Source of the DNA: Actinomycetota bacterium
GTDB taxonomy: Bacteria; Actinomycetota; Thermoleophilia; Gaiellales; Gaiellaceae
NCBI GenBank assembly: GCA_003132665.1
Contig: PKYN01000002.1
Location: forward strand, 62,001-126,000
Direction: 5' to 3'
Length of the DNA: 64,000 nt
Shown: positions 58,951 to 64,000 of the stretch, one piece after another
Layout of the letters: each line of letters starts with the position of its first letter
Position numbering within the stretch: position 1 is the first letter of the stretch
Notes under the pieces: generated by a model
Database searches by the model: none
What the model was told of the DNA's origin: nothing
The model's input: only the letters and a program-made list of their open reading frames with translations
Position numbers and translations under genes: made by a program

Positions 58951-59889
58951 TCAGCGCCAGTACAGGAGCCTGTGCCGCGCGGACGCATAGCGATCGAGCC
59001 ACGGCTCGATCGGCGCCGCGGCCTCGAGGATGTCGCTCCAGCTCCAGAAGACGAAGTCGCGTGAGGCCGAGCGGTTGAGCAGGCTCGCGAACGCCTCGGC
59101 CTCGGCCTCGATCCTGTCGGGCGGGCCGAGGTTTACGAGCAGGAAGTCGGGAATCCCGAGCGCCTCGGCTAGAGCGGTGCCGATGCGCCAGTTTCGGGTC
59201 AGCTCGTAGTAGCCGGCGGCCGCAACCTCCTCGGGCGGGGCGGCGAACAGCTCGCGGCGATCGAGATAGCGCGGGAAGCCGTGGAAGTTCTGCCGGCGCT
59301 CGTTCGCGCTCTGGTACTTCGCTTCGACGAAAACTACGAGCTCGGGCCAGACGACGACGACGTCGGGCTCGCTGAAGGCCGTCGCCCTCTCGCCCAGCGA
59401 ACGGCAGACCTCGGCGAGCGCCGAGGCGATCTCGGAGCTACGAGCGCCGCCGGCCGGGGCGCCCCAGATGACGAGCGCCGGCTCGCCCGCGGGGTGCTGC
59501 GGCTGGGCGAGCGCATCCAGCCGCCCTTGCTGCTGGAGGCCGCGGAAGACGGTCCAGGTGACCGCGTCCTCGGACGTCTCGAAACAGAACTTCATTTGCT
59601 TGTTACGCCGGTTGCGGCGATTCAGCGAGTGGCCAAGCGCCTCGGCTAGTCCGGAGCGGACTTGATTTGGCACGTTCAGTTCCGGGCTGGCCGCGATCAT
59701 GACGCGCCTTGCCTCGTCTCTCGCATTGGAGTAGGAAACACCACAGCTGCAGCGGTAGATGCATTGCTCGCGCGTGGCTGCCGTCAGTCGGCGGCCAAGG
59801 CTCGTCGCCAGCGCCGTGTCGGGCTTGATCAGCCGCTGGCAGGCCCGGCAGCGCATGTCGCGGAATTCCATTCGAGGCCGATCGACCAT
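58951..59889 (-). CDS. Zinc-ribbon and PD-(D/E)XK nuclease-like protein
   Basis: 312 aa from ATG 59889 (GGAGG six bases upstream). An N-terminal Cys4 module (MRCRACQRLI...YRCSCGVSY), a basic stretch RRNRRNKQMKF, and a core with PDVVVVWPELVVFVEAKYQS, where D and E-A-K fit the PD-(D/E)XK active site. The rest is alpha/beta. It looks like a restriction-endonuclease-fold enzyme of unknown role. No methylase or defence gene lies nearby. Confidence 0.8.
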   Translation of the reverse strand: MVDRPRMEFRDMRCRACQRLIKPDTALATSLGRRLTAATREQCIYRCSCGVSYSNARDEARRVMIAASPELNVPNQVRSGLAEALGHSLNRRNRRNKQMKFCFETSEDAVTWTVFRGLQQQGRLDALAQPQHPAGEPALVIWGAPAGGARSSEIASALAEVCRSLGERATAFSEPDVVVVWPELVVFVEAKYQSANERRQNFHGFPRYLDRRELFAAPPEEVAAAGYYELTRNWRIGTALAEALGIPDFLLVNLGPPDRIEAEAEAFASLLNRSASRDFVFWSWSDILEAAAPIEPWLDRYASARHRLLYWR

Positions 59890-60051
59890 CGACATCCTCC
59901 GGCGGCTGCTCGAGGGCGCGGCGCACTTCTCGATCGCCGTCTTCGCTGCAAGCATCATATGCGGCTTTCCGCTTCCAACCGGCCGCGCTCATTTTGAGTG
60001 AGCCGCCCGCTCGGTAGCTCGTGAAAGACGCGGCCCGCAGCCGGTCGGCCG

Positions 60052-61047
60052 TCACAACCGCGCGACGGCTTCGGCGATCTCGCGCCGCAGTTGCTCCTTG
60101 GCGCTCTCACCGGCGCCGATCTCATCGAGCGCGAGTAGCGCCGCGCCCGCGATCGGCGGCGCCTCGTTGACGCGGGCGCCGATCTTCGGTCCGACCTTGC
60201 TCAGGCCCGCTTCGATCCCGTCGAGCAGGCGGGCGTTTCGCGCCTGAAGCAGGCCGCCGCCCAACAGCACCTCCACCGGCTCACCCGTCAGCTCCAAGCG
60301 CACGAGCGCCGCGCGGGCAAAGGCGACGACCTCGGCGGCAAGACGATCGACGATCGCCGCGGCGGCCGAATCGCTCGCCGCCGCTTCCAGCACGAGCGCC
60401 GCCAGCTCGCCCAGGCGCTCCTGCGCGATCCGCTCGAAATGGATCGCCTCGGTCACGTCGAGCGGCCTTGCCAGACCGAAGTGGGCCGGCACCTTCTCTT
60501 CCAGCTCCGTCTTCGGCCCGCGTCCGTCCTCGCTTCGCACCGCGGCGCCGAGCGCGGCCAGGCCGACGTCGAAGCCTCCGCCCCACTCGCCGCTGATCTC
60601 GCCGATCGCCGCGAAGCGCACGCTGCGCCCGTCCGGCGCCACCCCAACGCAGTTGATGCCCGAGCCGCAGACGACGGCGACGCCACAGCCGCTATCGGTG
60701 CCGGCGCGCAGCACCGCGAAGGTGTCGTTGCCGACGAGCATCCTCTCGGCCCAGCCGCGGTCGGCCGCCAGCGCAAGCAGCGTGTCCTCCTCGGCTGGAT
60801 AGTCGAGACCGGAAAGCGAGATCTGGGCCAGCTCGGCCACCGGCTTGGGCGCCGGGAAGAGACCGGCTCCCAGGCAGGCGCGCTCGACGAGCGTCCCGAG
60901 CATCTCGAGGCAGCCTTGGGCGCCGAGCATCTGCGGCGAGGAGACGGGGCCGCGCACCAGCGAGAGCAGCGACCCGTCCACGCGCGCGAGTGCCAGATCA
61001 GTCTTCGAGCCGCCGCCGTCCACGGCCAAAATCAGCTCTTCGCTCAC
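60052..61047 (-). CDS. BadF/BadG/BcrA-type ATPase, probable N-acetylglucosamine kinase
   Basis: 331 aa of the ASKHA fold. LILAVDGGGSKTDLALA (phosphate 1), VVCGSGINCVGVAPDG (phosphate 2/adenosine), ISGEWGGGFDVGLAALGAA typical of GlcNAc kinase-like members, and VEVLLGGGLLQARN. The ATG overlaps the GH4 gene stop (ATGA). The pairing suggests amino-sugar disaccharide salvage; the exact sugar is inferred. Confidence 0.88.
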   Translation of the reverse strand: MSEELILAVDGGGSKTDLALARVDGSLLSLVRGPVSSPQMLGAQGCLEMLGTLVERACLGAGLFPAPKPVAELAQISLSGLDYPAEEDTLLALAADRGWAERMLVGNDTFAVLRAGTDSGCGVAVVCGSGINCVGVAPDGRSVRFAAIGEISGEWGGGFDVGLAALGAAVRSEDGRGPKTELEEKVPAHFGLARPLDVTEAIHFERIAQERLGELAALVLEAAASDSAAAAIVDRLAAEVVAFARAALVRLELTGEPVEVLLGGGLLQARNARLLDGIEAGLSKVGPKIGARVNEAPPIAGAALLALDEIGAGESAKEQLRREIAEAVARL

Positions 61048-62318
61048 CGCGCACCCCCCGGGGCGAACTGCGGCAGATGCGGGGCGCCCGCCTCGAGCAG
61101 GCGCTCCAGCAGCTCCTCGGCCAGCGGCAGCTGTCCGATCAAGGGGTGCGCGAGCAAGGCCCTGCGCGCGACGCCGCGATCGCCCGTGATCGCCGCCTGG
61201 ACGGTCAGGCGCTCGTAGGCCGCTACGTGCTGAACCAGCCCGAGCGATTCGGGAGCCAGCGGCTCCTGCGCAAGCGGCGTGGCGCCGCCCGGGCCGATCC
61301 GCGCCGGCAACTCCACCACGTCGTCGTCGGCGAGCCCGGCGAGAGCGCCCCGGTTTCGCACGTCCACAACGTGAACGTCGCCGCTGCCCGCGGCGAGCGA
61401 GGCGATCAGTCCCGTCGCCGCCTCGCTGTAGAAGGCGCCGCCTCGCTGCTCGAGCAAGGTGGGCTTGTCAGCCAGATCGGGGTCGGCGTACATCCCGAGC
61501 AGCTCGCGCTCGACCTCGGCCACCTCGAGCGCACGCGGCCTGCCCCGCTGCTGTTCGGCCAGCACCTGATCGTGCAGGTAGAAGTAGCGCAGGTAGTAGG
61601 AGGGAACAGCGCCGAGCTCGTCGAGCAGGCGCCGCGGCAACTCGATCTCCTCTGCGATCTCGTCGCCGTGCGACGCGAGCAGCTCGGGCAGCACGTCGGC
61701 GCCGTCCAGGCGCACCGCGCGAACCCAGGTCAGGTGATTGAGACCGACTTGGTCGACGACGACCCGCTCGGGCGCGACCGCGAGCAGGCGGGCGAACAGG
61801 CGCTGCAGCGTGATCGAGACGTTGCACAGGCCGATCGCTCGGTGGCCGGCATCGAGCAGCGCCCGGGTGACGATCCCGACCGGGTTGGTGAAGTCGACGA
61901 TCCAGGCTTCGTCGGCCGCTCGCGCGGCGGCTCGCTCGGCGATCTCGAGCACGACCGGAATGGTGCGAAGCGCCTTGGCAAAGCCGCCGGCGCCGGTCGT
62001 CTCCTGGCCGATGCAGCCGAACGGAAGCGGCACCGTCTCGTCGCCGAGGCGCGCCTCCTGCCCGCCGACGCGGATCTGTATCAGCACGAAATCGGCCCCG
62101 TCCAGCGCGCGATCGAGATCGTCCGTGACGGTCAGCCGCCCGGCGAAGCCCTGGCGCGCGAGCATCCGCCCGGCCAGCCCGCCGACGATCTCGAGACGCC
62201 CGGAATCGATGTCCTGCAGGGAAAGCTCGCTCACCTCGAGCCGCTCCCGCTCGCGCTCCAGGCAGGAGACGAGCTCGGGCGTGTAGGTCGAGCCGGCGCC
62301 GACGACAGCGATCTTCAT
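61044..62318 (-). CDS. Glycoside hydrolase family 4, 6-phospho-beta-glucosidase-like
   Basis: 424 aa. Rossmann start KIAVVGAGSTYTPELV, then VDFTNPVGIVTRALLD, the metal Cys in GLCNVS and His in VGLNHLTW, as in NAD/Mn-dependent GH4 enzymes. No PTS genes are near, so the substrate may be phosphorylated by the cotranscribed kinase instead. Substrate undecided between beta-glucosides and chitobiose. Confidence 0.92.
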   Translation of the reverse strand: MKIAVVGAGSTYTPELVSCLERERERLEVSELSLQDIDSGRLEIVGGLAGRMLARQGFAGRLTVTDDLDRALDGADFVLIQIRVGGQEARLGDETVPLPFGCIGQETTGAGGFAKALRTIPVVLEIAERAAARAADEAWIVDFTNPVGIVTRALLDAGHRAIGLCNVSITLQRLFARLLAVAPERVVVDQVGLNHLTWVRAVRLDGADVLPELLASHGDEIAEEIELPRRLLDELGAVPSYYLRYFYLHDQVLAEQQRGRPRALEVAEVERELLGMYADPDLADKPTLLEQRGGAFYSEAATGLIASLAAGSGDVHVVDVRNRGALAGLADDDVVELPARIGPGGATPLAQEPLAPESLGLVQHVAAYERLTVQAAITGDRGVARRALLAHPLIGQLPLAEELLERLLEAGAPHLPQFAPGGAR

Positions 62319-62404
62319 CGCTCTAGGTTAAGCGCCCGCTCCCGCACTCGACAAGCGCGCCGTAGAATCTAGGTATCCGATCTACCCGCGAGCCGGGGTG
62401 AAAT

Positions 62405-62815
62405 ATGAAGCTCAGCCGTTCGGCCATGGCTTTCTCGATTGCGTTGCTCGTCGCTCTCACGCTCGTCATCGCGAACGCCGGTGCCGCCAAGATCACTCGT
62501 GTCGGCCGAGCTCAAAACGGTAAGAGCGTTATCTTGAGCCGCGGCGCTCAACTCCTCGTCTCGCTCAAGGGCAATGCCACGACGGGCTATGCCTGGAAGG
62601 TCCGATCCGTGAACAAGTCGGTACTCAAACCGCTCACGGTGAAGTACGTCCCGAATCCGAATCCAAAGCACCTCGTCGGCAGCGGCGGTGTCTACAAGCT
62701 CCGCTTCGGGGCACGAGCGTTCGGCACCACGGTGCTCAAGCTCGTTTACGCGCGGGGAAAGAAGTCCGCCGGTTCGTACTGGCTGCGCGTCATCGTGAGC
62801 GGATCCGGCACCTAG
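62405..62815 (+). CDS. Secreted chagasin-like inhibitor (I42 family)
   Basis: 136 aa with a signal peptide (about 1-28, ANAGA). The inhibitor loops are NATTGYAW (the hallmark NxTTGYxW) and GSGGVYKLRF (loop 4), with a less canonical loop before SYWLRVIV. Chagasin-type proteins block papain-like cysteine proteases. No such protease is seen in the window. Confidence 0.88.
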   Translation: MKLSRSAMAFSIALLVALTLVIANAGAAKITRVGRAQNGKSVILSRGAQLLVSLKGNATTGYAWKVRSVNKSVLKPLTVKYVPNPNPKHLVGSGGVYKLRFGARAFGTTVLKLVYARGKKSAGSYWLRVIVSGSGT

Positions 62816-63070
62816 GCGCCGGGGTCCAGACGCAATAGTGAGCGGAGCGAATCGCTCGGCCCGCTGCCGCGCCACCCGCCTGCGAGGTCTCATCAAAATT
62901 GCGAGCAATTACGAAGCGGGCGCGCCGATCCCGTGTCAGATTCCGCGTCAGCCCCAGAGGAGACCGAGGGCGGTGATCTCATCCGCGCAAACAGCTATCA
63001 ACCCGCAGTTCGGCGGCGTAAAATCGCTGCGAGGTTCCGCAGAAAAAAACGCTGGTCCTAGGAGGAAACT

Positions 63071-63526
63071 GTGCATACCTTCACGCGCATTCCTACGGGT
63101 TTCAGGCGCTGAGCCCCGCTACTCGTGGTTTTCGTGCTGGCGCTGGCCGTCGCCGGCGCCGCCATCTCGGCGAGCATGAGCACCAGCTATCGCGGCACGG
63201 TGAAGAGCGGCGGGAAGCTCAGCTTCCGCACGACGGCCACCTCGCTGGTCGGCTTCAAGGCTTCGGTCAGCCCGCTCTGCGTCTCGGTTGCCTCGGGCTC
63301 GAGCGTCATCAAGGTCTATCCCGTCCTGTTGCAGTCTCCGACGAAACTGACAAAAGGGCACTTCAAGATCACCTTCCAGGGTTCCAGCAGCACGTTCATC
63401 ACCGTTACTGGAAGCGTCAAAGCCAAGTCGGCTAGCGGCCGCATCAATGTCCGCTATACGACAACGATCGGAACGGCCATATACGCCTGCTCCTCGAAGA
63501 CGACCTGGACAGCAAAGAAGGCCTAG
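63071..63526 (+). pseudogene. Secreted hypothetical protein with in-frame TGA in the signal peptide
   Basis: AGGAGG at 63060-63065 precedes a GTG at 63071 that opens VHTFTRIPTGFRR. TGA at 63110-63112 interrupts, and the same frame continues PLLVVFVLALAVAGAA, a signal-peptide core, to 63526. One C-to-T change (CGA to TGA) would explain it. Translation could restart at GTG 63125 (133 aa), but with no ribosome-binding site. The mature part is Ser/Thr-rich beta with two Cys. Sequencing error is possible. Confidence 0.55.
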
Positions 63527-63636
63527 CAACTCGAGTAGGACGAAGGCCCGCTGCACGACCCGCGGCCCGGGCGTGAGTACCAGACGGGGCTCACTGCGAG
63601 TCGGCCCGCTCGCAGACCGCTACGCTCCCTCGCGAG

Positions 63637-64000
63637 ATGACCGGGACCTCCGAGCGCACCTTTCTGACCCGCCTGATGTGGCTGTCGATCGCTGCTGCTC
63701 TGGTGACGATCACGCTGAAGACGGTGGCCTGGAGGCTGACCGGGTCGGTGGGCCTGCTCTCTGACGCGGTCGAGTCGCTGGTCAACCTGCTGGCGGCGAT
63801 CGTGGCACTGACCATGATCCGTTGGGCGACGCTTCCGCCCGATAAGGAGCACGCCTTCGGGCACGAGAAGGCCGAGTACTTCGCCGCCGGCGCCGAGGGG
63901 ATGTTCATCCTCGGCGCCGCTGCCTCGATCGGTTTCGTGGCGGTGCAGCGGTTGCTTCATCCGGCTGGGCTGGAGTCGGTCGGGCCCGGGCTGGCGGTCT
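63637..64000 (+). CDS. Cation diffusion facilitator transporter, 5' part
   Basis: 121 codons, truncated by the window end. TGSVGLLSDAVESLVNLLAA carries the metal-site Asp of CDF helix 2, and DKEHAFGHEKAEYFAAGAEG is the conserved loop and helix after it. The visible part has about four transmembrane helices. Exports Zn, Mn, Fe or related metals; specificity cannot be told. No metal riboswitch was seen upstream. Confidence 0.92.
   Translation, partial: MTGTSERTFLTRLMWLSIAAALVTITLKTVAWRLTGSVGLLSDAVESLVNLLAAIVALTMIRWATLPPDKEHAFGHEKAEYFAAGAEGMFILGAAASIGFVAVQRLLHPAGLESVGPGLAV

Noticed and set aside
62858..62900. Sixth copy of the family 1 repeat
   Set aside because: Only GCCACCCGCCTGCGAGGTC matches (16 of 19 bases), without the flanking blocks; too little to claim.
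62940..63070. GEMM-like leader of the secreted hypothetical gene
   Set aside because: GCGCAAACAGC and GGCGTAAAATCGC look suggestive, but spacing and helices do not fit a known riboswitch.
63110..63112. Selenocysteine at the TGA
   Set aside because: It lies in a signal-peptide n-region, where Sec has no plausible role, and no SECIS-like hairpin follows closely.

Overview
The window is 64 kb of GC-rich DNA densely packed with bacterial housekeeping genes. Several traits point to a deep-branching actinobacterium, most likely class Thermoleophilia (Solirubrobacterales/Gaiellales-like). These are the GC content, a Firmicutes-like cysS-rlmB-yacP-sigH cluster carrying a sporulation-type sigma factor, a succinate dehydrogenase with an HdrB-like third subunit, and adjacent xerC/xerD. 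The taxonomic placement is inference; no rRNA gene is present. Layout, left to right: (1) 1-3.1 kb: the 5' part of a stand-alone AICAR formyltransferase gene with a recognisable ZTP riboswitch in its leader, then fabF and groES. (2) 4.2-9.2 kb: three serine tRNAs, tRNA-Val, the SRP RNA, dnaX, ybaB, a hypothetical gene and recR. (3) 9.3-11.5 kb: lysC-asd (aspartate pathway). (4) 12.5-18.2 kb, minus strand: sdhA-sdhB-sdhE followed by a metallophosphatase, an Asp23-like gene and an acetyltransferase. (5) 18.5-30.2 kb: PEP carboxykinase, a secreted subtilase with PKD domains, an amidase, xerC/xerD, citrate synthase, a glycosyltransferase, queF-SDR and a PDZ-Lon protease. (6) 31-37.7 kb: a complete biotin operon bioA-B-D-F-H-C. 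(7) 37.7-40.4 kb: sucC, a methyltransferase and sucD in one overlapping unit. (8) 40.6-46.2 kb: pgsA, a GGDEF/HD-GYP c-di-GMP protein, a transsulfuration-type PLP enzyme, a truncated histidine kinase, and a sigma/anti-sigma pair. (9) 46.2-50 kb: tRNA-Thr, sigH with a perfect LexA-type box upstream, yacP, rlmB and cysS. (10) 50-64 kb: secreted and membrane proteins, a FakA-FakB-type fusion, a frameshifted collagen-like gene, a GH4/amino-sugar kinase pair, a chagasin-like inhibitor and the start of a CDF transporter. Central carbon metabolism (citrate synthase, SucCD, Sdh, PckA) is well represented, as are cofactor supply (biotin, queuosine) and DNA maintenance (dnaX, recR, xerCD). No phage, IS element, CRISPR array, defence island or secondary-metabolite cluster was seen. 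The least explained content is intergenic. One roughly 200-bp hairpin-headed repeat occurs three times, always in 3' flanks. A roughly 85-bp repeat occurs at five sites, always upstream of a start codon. There are perfect hairpins between the tRNA genes and two tandem hairpins between sdhA and sdhB.
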